Both the position numbers and the translations under genes were made by a program. Below the pieces are notes generated by a model that made no database searches, was not told the origin of the DNA, and worked only from the letters and a program-made list of their open reading frames with translations. From positions 1 through 56,437 of the forward strand of contig QHYZ01000108.1 of NCBI GenBank assembly GCA_003225295.1: a stretch of 56,437 nucleotides of DNA, in the 5' to 3' direction. The DNA is from Acidobacteriota bacterium. Its GTDB lineage: Bacteria; Acidobacteriota; Terriglobia; Acidiferrales; UBA7541. Positions 18,457 through 26,564 of this stretch are shown piece after piece. Position 1 is the first letter of the stretch. The number at the start of each line of letters is the position of its first letter.

Positions 18457-19695
18457 TCAGTAGGCGCCTTCGATATACGTCACGTGGCTCTCCGCTGGCG
18501 CTCTGGGGAGCTGCGGCGCCGCTGACTGCGGATCATGTTCCGGTTCATCAAACACCCGTCGAATCTTGTAAGTCGTTGTCCGTTCCGCGGGGACTCGCCC
18601 AATCGATCGAATCCTCGAGCGAAATTCTTCCGGCGACACATTTTCTCCGAAAGTTGCCCCGGCGGCTTTGGAAATACTCTCTTCCATAAGCGTCCCGCTG
18701 AAATCGTTTGCTCCCGCCTGCAAACACGCGAGCGACGTTTCGAATCCCAGTTTCACCCAGGACACCTGCAAGTTCTTGATCGCTCCGTGCAGCAGCACTC
18801 GGGCCAGTGCATGTACCCGCAAGTGTTCCTCGCGCTTGGCTCCCGGCCTGGCACCCCCGTGCCGGTACAGCCGCGTCTTTTCGTGGATGAAACCGAGCGG
18901 AACGAACTCCGTAAATCCACCGGTGCGTTTTTGGATGGTGCGCAGCAGAAACATGTGCCGCACCCAATCCGCCGGCTCTTCTACGTGCCCGTACATCATG
19001 GTTGATGTGGTCGGGATGCCCAGCTCGTGCGCGGTGGTGATGATCTCCACCCAACGGCCGGCCGGCAATTTGTTCGGGCTCAGTTCCTTCCGCACGCGAT
19101 CATCCAGAATCTCCGCCGCCGTGCCGGGAATGCTGCCCAGCCCCTCGTCCTTCATCATCTGCAAGTAGTCGCGCAACGCCATTCCGGTTTTCGTCACCCC
19201 GTAATCAATTTCCATCGGCGAGAACGCATGTACGTGCATCCCGGGAATGGCATGCTTGATGGCGCACAGCAGATCGCGGTAGAAAAATCCGTCGAGGTCA
19301 CGCGGCAACCCGCCCTGAACACAAACTTCTGTTGCGCCACGTTCCCAAGCCTCGCGCGCGCGGCGCACCACTTCCTCGAAAGAAAGCGAGTATGCGTCCG
19401 CCGCTCCGGGCCCTCGTGCAAAGCCGCAAAAACTGCACCCCACGAAACACACATTGGTGAAATTGATGTTTCGATTCACGACGAAAGTGATAACGTCTCC
19501 GACCGTCTCTCGCCGCAACTGGTCGGCAACAGCCACTAGCGCATCCAGTGCCGAACCTTCCGCGGTCGCCAGAAGCAGTCCCTGTCCGAACGTCAACTCC
19601 GCGCCGCTGGCCACGGCATGGAGAATCTCCTGAACTTCCGCCGGACAGGCTTGCAGTGCCGTCAAGTCGCTTCTGTTCATCGTGGGGGTCACCAT
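18457..19695 (-). CDS. cofH: FO synthase subunit 2 CofH (radical SAM)
   Basis: Radical SAM enzyme that couples tyrosine to 5-amino-6-ribitylaminouracil, a step toward the F420 chromophore FO. The cluster motif is CFVGCSFCGFARG, preceded by NRNINFTNV; VQGGLPRDLDGFFY and HAFSPMEIDYG follow, all CofH-type and distinct from the MqnC/MqnE menaquinone enzymes. At 412 residues it is slightly longer than usual because of a Pro-rich C-terminal tail. The partner CofG is not adjacent. An in-frame ATG at 19680 is an alternative start. Confidence 0.88.
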   Translation of the reverse strand: MVTPTMNRSDLTALQACPAEVQEILHAVASGAELTFGQGLLLATAEGSALDALVAVADQLRRETVGDVITFVVNRNINFTNVCFVGCSFCGFARGPGAADAYSLSFEEVVRRAREAWERGATEVCVQGGLPRDLDGFFYRDLLCAIKHAIPGMHVHAFSPMEIDYGVTKTGMALRDYLQMMKDEGLGSIPGTAAEILDDRVRKELSPNKLPAGRWVEIITTAHELGIPTTSTMMYGHVEEPADWVRHMFLLRTIQKRTGGFTEFVPLGFIHEKTRLYRHGGARPGAKREEHLRVHALARVLLHGAIKNLQVSWVKLGFETSLACLQAGANDFSGTLMEESISKAAGATFGENVSPEEFRSRIRSIGRVPAERTTTYKIRRVFDEPEHDPQSAAPQLPRAPAESHVTYIEGAY

Positions 19696-19768
19696 TCCTG
19701 TGTATCCTACCAGAGGAGACCGCTCGCGGGGCTACCTCCGCCGGCTCTTCCATTTCCGGCGGCGCTCT

Positions 19769-19793
19769 TGTGAGAATGCCCGATATTCTCACA
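19769..19793. promoter_or_regulatory. perfect inverted repeat, possible Fur-type operator
   Basis: The arms TGTGAGAAT and ATTCTCACA are perfect reverse complements around a 7-base spacer. The core heptads TGAGAAT and ATTCTCA are spaced as the outer heptads of a 21-bp Fur box (TGATAAT...ATTATCA), with one base changed per arm. It lies between divergent cofH (start 19695) and the cytochrome c gene (start 19972), so it could control either. Regulator identity is inference only. The remaining 19696-19971 shows nothing else. Confidence 0.5.
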
Positions 19794-19971
19794 CGGCTTC
19801 GATTCGAGCAAAACGTCACTACTTTCGATCATAGAGACGCTTCCTGGCCATCCCCTGCGTGCCGTGGCGACGCGCGGGCCGGAACGAAACGATGCAGCGC
19901 CGTCGCCGCCCGCGCCGCATGATTCGCCACTAGTCGCTCCGGCCTTCATCCATTAACATACCCACAGGGCC

Positions 19972-20595
19972 ATGAAACGCAGAACTCTCCTGATCATCAT
20001 CGTCGCAGCAGCGCTCTTCGGCCTGGTTGTCGCGGTGGCCGCTTCCTTCCTCCATGATGGCCTCAGTTCTCGCGCCACGCCCACTAAATTCGAAATCATG
20101 CTCGCTCGCAATGCGCGTCATCTCGCGACCCCTGCCAGCGCGCGGCTGGCCCAGAATCCTCTGCTCGTCTCGGCGGAGGATCTGCGCGATGCGCGGCTGC
20201 ATTTCGCGGATCATTGCGCCATCTGCCACGCCAACAACGGCGGCGGGCAGACCATGATTGGCGGCGGCCTCTACCCCAAGCCACCGGATCTGCGTTTGCC
20301 GGAAACGCAAAACCTTACGGACGGCGAGCTGTTCTGGATCATCGAGAATGGAGTGCGCTTTACAGGAATGCCGGCATTTTCCAATAGCGGCGGACACGGA
20401 GGCATGCTGGACAGCTGGAAGTTGGTTCACTTCATCCGCCACCTTCCACATCTAACCGCGACGGAACGGATCGAAATGGAGCGCTATAATCCCAAGGGGC
20501 CGGACGAGCGGGCGGAAGAACAGCAGGAAAATGATTTCTTGAGTGGAGCAGCACCTGGACGGAAACCGGAATCACAAGTTCATCATCAGGAATGA
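19972..20595 (+). CDS. membrane-anchored cytochrome c, monohaem
   Basis: A 207-residue protein with an N-terminal membrane segment (LLIIIVAAALFGLVVAV) and one class I cytochrome c domain in the periplasm. The haem site is HCAICH and the likely axial Met is in FTGMPAFSNSG. Such domains pass electrons to oxidases or from dehydrogenases. A charged C-terminal tail follows the haem domain. A small periplasmic DUF5666 protein follows in the same direction and probably in the same transcript. An inverted repeat upstream may be its operator. Confidence 0.88.
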   Translation: MKRRTLLIIIVAAALFGLVVAVAASFLHDGLSSRATPTKFEIMLARNARHLATPASARLAQNPLLVSAEDLRDARLHFADHCAICHANNGGGQTMIGGGLYPKPPDLRLPETQNLTDGELFWIIENGVRFTGMPAFSNSGGHGGMLDSWKLVHFIRHLPHLTATERIEMERYNPKGPDERAEEQQENDFLSGAAPGRKPESQVHHQE

Positions 20596-20636
20596 GGCCG
20601 GATCACTGCAGCCTCCAATTCCAATGGGAGACGCTT

Positions 20637-20993
20637 ATGCCATTTCGTTGGTCATTACTGGCGCTATTGTTCGCACTTGTTACGGGCCCGGCTTTTGCTC
20701 ACGGCAATAAAGTTCACGTCAGGGGCACGGTCGAGAAAATCAGCTCCGATTCCGTGATTGTAAAAACAGTCGACGGGAAGTCCGTGGAAGTGAAATTCGC
20801 ACCTTCGACTGTCTTTCTATCGAGATTCAACAATGAGGACAAACCAGCCAAGGCCAGTGACCTCGCGGCCGGCGATCTCGTCGTCATCCACGCCACACCC
20901 AAGGACAACGCTCTAAGAGCCGACGAAATCAAATTCTCCGCCCCCGCGGCGGCCAAGCCTGCGGTGACCAGCCCGCCCAAGCCTAACTCTTGA
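20637..20993 (+). CDS. periplasmic DUF5666-type small protein
   Basis: A 118-residue protein with a signal peptide ending GPAFA. The mature part is an OB-like beta domain: VHVRGTVEKISSDSVIVKT then VVIHATPKDNALRADEIKF, the pattern of DUF5666. The family has no firm function. The ATG at 20637 has GGGAG upstream; an earlier in-frame start at 20592 would place the signal peptide internally. The gene follows the cytochrome c gene closely. Confidence 0.78.
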   Translation: MPFRWSLLALLFALVTGPAFAHGNKVHVRGTVEKISSDSVIVKTVDGKSVEVKFAPSTVFLSRFNNEDKPAKASDLAAGDLVVIHATPKDNALRADEIKFSAPAAAKPAVTSPPKPNS

Positions 20994-21019
20994 ACAATTC
21001 CGGACTCTTGAGTCTTCTC

Positions 21020-22111
21020 TTACTCCACCAGGTGGCACGAGTGTGTTTTCAACACCACCCAAACGCGACGTCCCGCTGTTAGCTCCAGCTCCCGAACTGC
21101 CCCGGGGGTAATGTGCACAATAAACGCGATGCCGCAGTCCACGCGCGCCATGGCCATCGTCCCGCGCTGCTCCAGCGAAACGATGCGTCCATCCAGCACG
21201 TTTCGCGCGCTCAATCCGCGCGGTGGTTCCGTGGCCAGCAAAATATCTCCCGCACGAACAGCCACTCGCACGCGGCTCCCCGCCGCCGCATAGCCAAGGG
21301 GCACCTCGATCTCGCACGCACTATCGCCCAGTTTCACGCGCATCACGCCATCCGCCTCGCGCAGATCGAGCACTGTAGCGCTCAGCAAATTCTCGAATCC
21401 TGCCGCTTGCGCCAGTTTTTTCCGGCGCGGCGCGTCCAGTACATCCATCGGTCGACCGGTGCTTGCGACACGTCCATTGTCGAGCGCGATCACGCGCTCG
21501 CCCAGTGCATCCACCTCTTCGCGGCTATGTGTCACATACAGAATAGGGATCCCCTTGGCTGCATTCCACGCGCGCAAATCGTCCACAATGGATGCTTTCA
21601 GCTCCGCATCCAGTCCCGTCAGTGGCTCGTCGAGCAACAACACGCGCGGCTCGGTCACCAGTGATCTGGCCAGCGCGATTCTCTGCTTCTCGCCGCCGGA
21701 AATCTTGTCCGGCCTTTGTTTCCCTAATTTCTCCACGCGAAAGGCTTTTAGAATTGCTTCTACTTGTTCCCGTCTTTCTTCCTCCCGCAGTTCTGTCAAT
21801 CCGTATGCAACGTTTTCTTCCGCGCTCAGATGCGGAAATAGCGCCAGGGTCTGAAAAACGTAGGCGGTTCGCCGCTTCGGCGTGGGAACATGGATGCCAC
21901 GCGCGGAATCGAACAGGACTTCGCCGCCAGCCGCGATTTGTCCCTCGTCTGGCCGCGCTAGTCCCGCGACGCAGTCCAGCAGCGTGGATTTGCCCGCCCC
22001 GGAAGCTCCGAACAGAATCGTGATGCCGGGAGAGACTTCGATGGAAACGTCAAGGACAAAAGAAGAGGCGTCCGCGCTGCGCCGTTCTTTGCGGATTCGC
22101 GCGGCCAGCAT
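21020..22111 (-). CDS. modC: molybdate ABC transporter ATP-binding protein ModC
   Basis: ATPase of the molybdate (or tungstate) importer, about 363 residues. Walker A is GASGAGKST, the signature is ISGGEKQRIALARSL, and Walker B is VLLLDEPLTGLD. The last 100 residues form a Mop/TOBE oxyanion-binding domain, as usual for ModC. Start 22111 lies just after modB; the longer frame from 22144 overlaps modB by 25 bases, and both have weak ribosome sites. Last gene of a regulator-modABC operon. Confidence 0.93.
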   Translation of the reverse strand: MLAARIRKERRSADASSFVLDVSIEVSPGITILFGASGAGKSTLLDCVAGLARPDEGQIAAGGEVLFDSARGIHVPTPKRRTAYVFQTLALFPHLSAEENVAYGLTELREEERREQVEAILKAFRVEKLGKQRPDKISGGEKQRIALARSLVTEPRVLLLDEPLTGLDAELKASIVDDLRAWNAAKGIPILYVTHSREEVDALGERVIALDNGRVASTGRPMDVLDAPRRKKLAQAAGFENLLSATVLDLREADGVMRVKLGDSACEIEVPLGYAAAGSRVRVAVRAGDILLATEPPRGLSARNVLDGRIVSLEQRGTMAMARVDCGIAFIVHITPGAVRELELTAGRRVWVVLKTHSCHLVE

Positions 22112-22119
22112 TGTGGCGT

Positions 22120-22788
22120 TTACTTCGCCGCCCACGGCGTCCACACGCGGCGATTGACCGCATACACCACCGACAACACGACAAAAGAAATTGCCAGTAG
22201 CACCAGCGCCATGCGGTTTGCTTGGCCGTATTCCAGGGATTGCACGTGATCGTAAATGTCGATCGAAACCGTTCGTGTGACTCCCGCCAAATTCCCGCCC
22301 ACCATTAAGACCACGCCAAATTCTCCCAGCGTGTGCGCAAAACTCAGCACCGCGGCCGTCACCGCTCCGGGCAGTGACAACGGCAGGATCACGCGGCAGA
22401 ATGTCCGCAAGCCTCCCGCACCCAGCACGGCCGACGCGTCCAGCAGTTTTCGATCGACTCCCTCAAACGAAGCGATCAGCGGTTGCACGGCAAATGGAAG
22501 GCTGTACAGCACAGACGCAAGAATTAGTCCGCCGAATGTGAAGGCCAGTCCGTGTCCGAAGAGCGCGATCCACAGTTTTCCCAACGGCCCGCGCGGCCCC
22601 ATCGCTACCAAGGCGTAAAATCCAAGCACCGTTGGCGGCAGCACCAGCGGCAGCGCGACAACCGATTCGAGCAGGAATTTCCCGCGCCAGTTCGAAAAAG
22701 CCAGCCCATACGCCACCGGCGTTCCGATCACAAGCAATATCACCGCCACGCAGGCGGCCAATCTCATCGACAACCACAACGCTTCCAT
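22120..22788 (-). CDS. modB: molybdate ABC transporter permease ModB
   Basis: Inner-membrane permease of the molybdate importer, 222 residues with about five membrane segments. The ABC-interaction EAA-like loop is SAVLGAGGLRTFCRVILPLSLPG. The FGVVLMVGGNLAGVTRT segment is typical of ModB. It starts four bases after the modA stop, so the genes are tightly coupled. Confidence 0.93.
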   Translation of the reverse strand: MEALWLSMRLAACVAVILLVIGTPVAYGLAFSNWRGKFLLESVVALPLVLPPTVLGFYALVAMGPRGPLGKLWIALFGHGLAFTFGGLILASVLYSLPFAVQPLIASFEGVDRKLLDASAVLGAGGLRTFCRVILPLSLPGAVTAAVLSFAHTLGEFGVVLMVGGNLAGVTRTVSIDIYDHVQSLEYGQANRMALVLLAISFVVLSVVYAVNRRVWTPWAAK

Positions 22789-22791
22789 TCG

Positions 22792-23646
22792 CTACCTTTC
22801 TTGTACTCTTCTCCGAGTTACCCGTGCGCTCTCCGAGCCTCTCGGCGTTATCTTTTTTCCTCTTTCCTGGTCTTTTTCCGGAAACGCAAAACCGTACTTC
22901 GCGAGTATGGCGCGACCTGCGGCACTCTTCACAAACTCCAGAAACGCTCGCGCCGAATCCTTATTCTTTGCGTCCTTCAAAACGATCGCTACTTGTTCGA
23001 TCGCCGGGTGCATCTCCGCTGGGATCTCCCATCGTTTTCCATCCCGCATCGCCGGCGAGACGGCTAGGGACAAGGCCACAATCCCGGCTTGCGCATTTCC
23101 CGACTGCACAAATTGCGCCGCTTGCGAAATATTCTCTCCGTACACCAGCTTGTCCTTGACGGATTCGTAGATTCCCGCCTTTTGCAACGCAGCCACGGCC
23201 GCCCGTCCGTAGGGCGCATGCTGCGGATTCGCGATCGCAATCTTCTCCATGCCTGCATCCAGGAGGGTTTGCCATCCCCGTTTGCTGACATCCAGCTTGG
23301 CATCCGCAGCCGTCCAAATCACGATCCGCCCCACGGCGTATTCGGATAGAGTACCGGTCTCCGCCAGTCCGGCGGCCTCCAGCTTTTTCGGATATTCACT
23401 GTCCGCGGAAAAGAACAGATCGAAAGGAGCCCCATTTTGCATTTGAGAGAAAAAGTTCCCGCTCGATCCATAAGTCACATTCACTTTGGTTCTTGATTGC
23501 TTCTCAAACTCTTCCGCTAACTCTCCCATCGCAAACTTCAAATCCGCTGCAGCCGCTATTCTGATTTCTTGCTCCGGTGCAAGAACGACGGCGGCGAGCA
23601 GCACCGCGATGCTTGTAAGAGCCATTAAGGGGGCGCCATCCTTCAT
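22792..23646 (-). CDS. modA: periplasmic molybdate-binding protein ModA
   Basis: Solute-binding protein of the importer. Residues 1-23 are a signal peptide. AAAADLKFAMGELAEEF and VTYGSSGNFFSQMQNGAPFDLFFS carry the Ser/Ala oxyanion-site residues, and YAVGRIVIW with later ANPQHAPYGRAA are family marks. At 284 residues it is somewhat longer than E. coli ModA owing to a charged tail after the last helix (PEKDQERGKK onward). Specificity between molybdate and tungstate cannot be told. Confidence 0.93.
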   Translation of the reverse strand: MKDGAPLMALTSIAVLLAAVVLAPEQEIRIAAAADLKFAMGELAEEFEKQSRTKVNVTYGSSGNFFSQMQNGAPFDLFFSADSEYPKKLEAAGLAETGTLSEYAVGRIVIWTAADAKLDVSKRGWQTLLDAGMEKIAIANPQHAPYGRAAVAALQKAGIYESVKDKLVYGENISQAAQFVQSGNAQAGIVALSLAVSPAMRDGKRWEIPAEMHPAIEQVAIVLKDAKNKDSARAFLEFVKSAAGRAILAKYGFAFPEKDQERGKKITPRGSESARVTRRRVQER

Positions 23647-23721
23647 GAGAATCCCTCTTAGGCCGCGAGAGCGAACGGCGATTTCGCAACGGAGATCAAC
23701 CGCGCCTTGCCGGCCAACCCC

Positions 23722-24132
23722 TCATACCCGAAGGATCATTACTTCCGTCGACTTAATCAGCGCCGCCGCTCGTTCCCCGGGCTTCAACCGCAGCTCCTTG
23801 GCGGCATCCGCCGTGATGATCGAGGTAATGTGCTGCTCCCCAATCGCCATGGTCACCTGCGCCAGCAGGCCGCTGAATTTGATGGCCACCACGCGGCCAA
23901 TCAGCTGGTTTCTCCCGCTGATCTTCCGGAAAGTTCCCCGCCGCGCTTCGATGTCCCCGCGATCCAACTTCTTCGGAAACAGGCGGTCTATTTCGCTTTC
24001 CGGCACGCGGTGGTGCCCGCCCGGGGTCTTCACCGATTTTATCTTTCCGCGGTAAATCCACTGCTTCAAGGTGGGATAACTCACGCCCAAGATGTTCGCG
24101 GCTTCCCGCGGAGCCAAGAGCTTCTGCACCAT
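23722..24132 (-). CDS. MerR-type HTH plus Mop-domain regulator of molybdate uptake
   Basis: A 136-residue fusion of an excisionase/MerR-like winged HTH (residues 3-50, APREAANILGVSYPTLKQW) and a molybdate-binding Mop/TOBE domain (about 68-135, NQLIGRVVAIKFSGLLAQV). It replaces the ModE LysR-like HTH seen in E. coli. Placement 75 bases before modA on the same strand makes it the probable molybdate sensor of the operon. It was likely autoregulated through the dyad at 24169-24197. Similar fusions exist in Deltaproteobacteria and Acidobacteria to my knowledge, but the DNA target is not described there. Confidence 0.85.
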   Translation of the reverse strand: MVQKLLAPREAANILGVSYPTLKQWIYRGKIKSVKTPGGHHRVPESEIDRLFPKKLDRGDIEARRGTFRKISGRNQLIGRVVAIKFSGLLAQVTMAIGEQHITSIITADAAKELRLKPGERAAALIKSTEVMILRV

Positions 24133-24168
24133 CCACGGCCTCCGAATTCGCAGAATACCCCACAGAGG

Positions 24169-24197
24169 ATCGTTATAGCAATACGTTTCTATACGAT
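24169..24197. promoter_or_regulatory. ModE-like inverted repeat upstream of the mod operon
   Basis: Arms ATCGTTATAG and CTATACGAT flank a 10-base spacer about 37 bases upstream of the Mop-domain regulator start. The CGTTATA half-site recalls the E. coli ModE box. The two arms match with one skipped base. A likely autoregulatory site; which protein binds is inference. Confidence 0.5.
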
Positions 24198-24475
24198 TAA
24201 TACTTCGCCTTGGGGGTTAGCTGGGGCAGAAAAAAGGCCTGCGACCCGGCCGTGACATCCCAGTCACGCCCGACGAATGGCCATCAGGCAAACAACCATG
24301 ATACCCCCAAGCACGAATCGAGACGGTACGCTGTTGGGGTCGGCGAGGGTTCATCTTGGACAAGCTGACGAGGGAGGATGTATGCAAAGCGGTTGAACTT
24401 TTCTACCTAACCTATGCACGGATTTTGGACGCTGTTGAAAGTCTGAGGAGAGAAACATTTGGGGACCCTGGGAAT

Positions 24476-24516
24476 CCTGGTGTAAAACCAGTGAGGCCGT
24501 GAAGTTAGCGCTTCAC
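24476..24516 (+). promoter_or_regulatory. two hairpins in the transposase leader
   Basis: CTGGT (24477-24481) pairs with ACCAG (24487-24491), and GTGAAG (24499-24504) pairs with CTTCAC (24511-24516). They lie just before the transposase ribosome site. In known IS elements, leader structures limit transposase translation from outside transcripts; that role here is inference. Confidence 0.4.
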
Positions 24517-24541
24517 CACCCAATTCTCAGGAGTCACCCAA

Positions 24542-25999
24542 ATGGTTATCAAGGCAAACGAGCGTAGCGCGAAAAAGCCTGCCAAACAAGGGATCGCAGA
24601 GGATACTCCCGAGCCTATAAAAATCAACGGATCCACACACTTTGACTTCGAGGGAAAGAATTTGACGGCCTACGGTGGCCTGTTACCGGTGGCCACGATG
24701 CTGGAGAAGCTCAAGTTTCAAGAACTGGTCGAAGAGACTCTCACAGTAAAACGGGTAACTCGAGCAATGCCCTGGTACCAATTCGTGCTGAGCATGGTGC
24801 TGGCTCTGTACGTGGGATTTTCGAGACTCCATCAGCTGCGATTTCTGGCCCGCGACCCGCTGTTGGTGGGGATCTTACAGGTACTGCGGTTGCCACCGCA
24901 GTGCACGTTCTGGCGTTTCTTGGCTTCGCTGCATTTGACCGTGGCGCAGCAGTTGCTCGAAGTGCAGCGACAGATGCGGCAGAGAGTATGGGAAGCGGCC
25001 AACGTCAAACTGACGTCGGTAACTTTGGACACCGATACGACCGTGCACACGGTCTACGGGAAGCAGATGGGAGCACGGAAGAGTTACAACCCGAAGAATA
25101 AGGGCAAGAAGAGCTTTCAACCCATTCTGACCTTTTTGGCGGAGACCAAAGAGTTTGTAGGCGGAGAACTGCGCAACGGTGATCGTCCCAGCGGGACGCA
25201 GATCGCCAGGCATTTGGAATCAGTGATGACCAGCGTGCCCAAAGGCGTGAGCGTGATTTACGGGCGAGCCGACTGTGGCTTTTATTGCTGGCAAGCGGTA
25301 CAGGCTTATGAGAAATACAACTGCCAGTTCATTGTGGTGGCCCAAAAAACACCGCGATTATTAGAAGAGCTGAAAAGGGCCGACTGGAAGCGGTCTCCGC
25401 GCACCGATGCCGACCAGCAGTGTGAGTTCCGCTATCGGCCGCAAGGGTGGGGCCGCGCGTATCGCTTCATCGCCCTGCGCTATGAGAAGAAACCAGAACC
25501 TAAAAAGCAGGAAGAGCCCGAGCAATACCAGTTGTTCGAGACCTCGGAGTACACCTATCGGGTTTTTGTGACTAACATGGACGGTCCCCTCGACGCGCTC
25601 GTATGGTTTTATCGTCAGCGTGCCACCGCGGAGAACCTGATCAAAGAAGCCAATAACGATGCGGGGTTGGCCGCGCATCCCTCGAATCGCTGGGCCATGA
25701 ACTGCGTTCATTTCCAACTGGCCATGCTGGCTTACAACCTGAATTGCTGGCTGGTGCTCTTCAATCGGGAAAAGACAGCCGATGCAGCGGAGGTGAAACA
25801 CGTACAACTGTCGACGACACGACTGCGTTTTCTGTTTCTGGCGGCCAAGATCTGGTGCCATGCCGGTCGAGTAGGCGTCAGCTACAGTGATCACTATGAG
25901 GAGAAAGGAATCTTTCAACGGCTGATGGATCGCTTACGCTCCATCACCGATGGCGCCAACAAATTCGCACCTGTCGTACCCACAGCTCTGCGTTGCTAA
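24542..25999 (+). CDS. IS1380-family transposase
   Basis: A 485-residue DDE transposase. The likely catalytic residues are Asp in VTLDTDTTVHTVYG, Asp in YGRADCGFY and Glu in YRQRATAENLIKEAN. The stretch KSYNPKNKGKKSFQP is a hallmark of the IS1380 group. The ribosome site AGGAG is 9 bases upstream of ATG 24542, after two leader hairpins. The gene is full length without breaks, so the element may be active. Confidence 0.92.
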   Translation: MVIKANERSAKKPAKQGIAEDTPEPIKINGSTHFDFEGKNLTAYGGLLPVATMLEKLKFQELVEETLTVKRVTRAMPWYQFVLSMVLALYVGFSRLHQLRFLARDPLLVGILQVLRLPPQCTFWRFLASLHLTVAQQLLEVQRQMRQRVWEAANVKLTSVTLDTDTTVHTVYGKQMGARKSYNPKNKGKKSFQPILTFLAETKEFVGGELRNGDRPSGTQIARHLESVMTSVPKGVSVIYGRADCGFYCWQAVQAYEKYNCQFIVVAQKTPRLLEELKRADWKRSPRTDADQQCEFRYRPQGWGRAYRFIALRYEKKPEPKKQEEPEQYQLFETSEYTYRVFVTNMDGPLDALVWFYRQRATAENLIKEANNDAGLAAHPSNRWAMNCVHFQLAMLAYNLNCWLVLFNREKTADAAEVKHVQLSTTRLRFLFLAAKIWCHAGRVGVSYSDHYEEKGIFQRLMDRLRSITDGANKFAPVVPTALRC

Positions 26000-26202
26000 C
26001 GAAAATCGTGCATGATTTTTTATGCACAGCAAACCAAGCAGCTCTAACAACTTACAACATCGGGAGAACGCCGACAGAGACCATCAAGGGAAAACTTAAA
26101 AAAGATCGCGGCAGCCGAAGCTGACTGCACCGTCACAAGGCCGAATTGTGTGCATTATTTAGGTTCTACACCACCTTTCTTGCTAAGTCGGAAGACCCGT
26201 GA

Positions 26203-26564
26203 ATTCCCGCAATGCGAGTACCATCTTGCAGATCCCCATGGGGCGCGCTAAACCCGGTCGCTTGGACGCCATGCGCCGCTTCAGAGAATACTTCCGCGCA
26301 GACACGCGGATGGAATTAAAGCTTGGCCGCATTGATGCCCTGCTAATCGCTCCATGCAGGCATGGCGAGCTACGCGCTTCATTTTCAGGCCCCTGGCCGT
26401 GATGTCGGCGGCAAGCGGGTCGAAGAAAAGCTCGATCTGGGACGCGCCACTCACTTCTTTCCAAGAGAAACACAAGGCACAATGCGCATCCTTCACGAAG
26501 CATTTTCTGTCCCGTCACGTCCGCGCCTACCGTTGATTCGCTGGCTGCAGGTGAGACCGTCTTC
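26203..26564. other. intergenic stretch without recognised gene
   Basis: Between the IS/disrupted frame and the fatty-acid oxidation gene. Short open frames exist on both strands (for example 26183-26518 minus, 26199-26402 plus), but none has a ribosome site, a family pattern or coding-like composition. I see no RNA gene or terminator. Confidence 0.5.

Larger units (their letters stand above)
24406..26163 (+). mobile_element. IS1380-family insertion sequence, complete
   Basis: A 1758-bp element. The left end begins CCTAACCTATGCAC and the right end, read as its complement, begins CCTAAATAATGCAC; 16 of the first 23 bases agree. The sequence TTCTA sits directly outside both ends (24401-24405 and 26164-26168), a 5-bp target duplication, which fixes the boundaries. 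One intact transposase gene fills most of it. Intact ends and an intact gene suggest a recent insertion. Confidence 0.85.
24356..26202 (+). pseudogene. short reading frame split by the IS element
   Basis: If the IS and one copy of its 5-bp target repeat are removed, a frame runs from TTG 24356 (GAGGG at 24345-24349) through DVCKAVELFYTTFLAK to TGA 26200. It is 27 codons, helical and protein-like across the junction. It may be a tiny gene or the end of a longer decayed one; the frame upstream of 24356 gives nothing recognisable. No family is assigned. Confidence 0.35.

Noticed and set aside
17775-19539. several plus-strand frames of 100-170 residues over cofC and cofH
   Set aside because: Shadows of well-recognised minus-strand genes.
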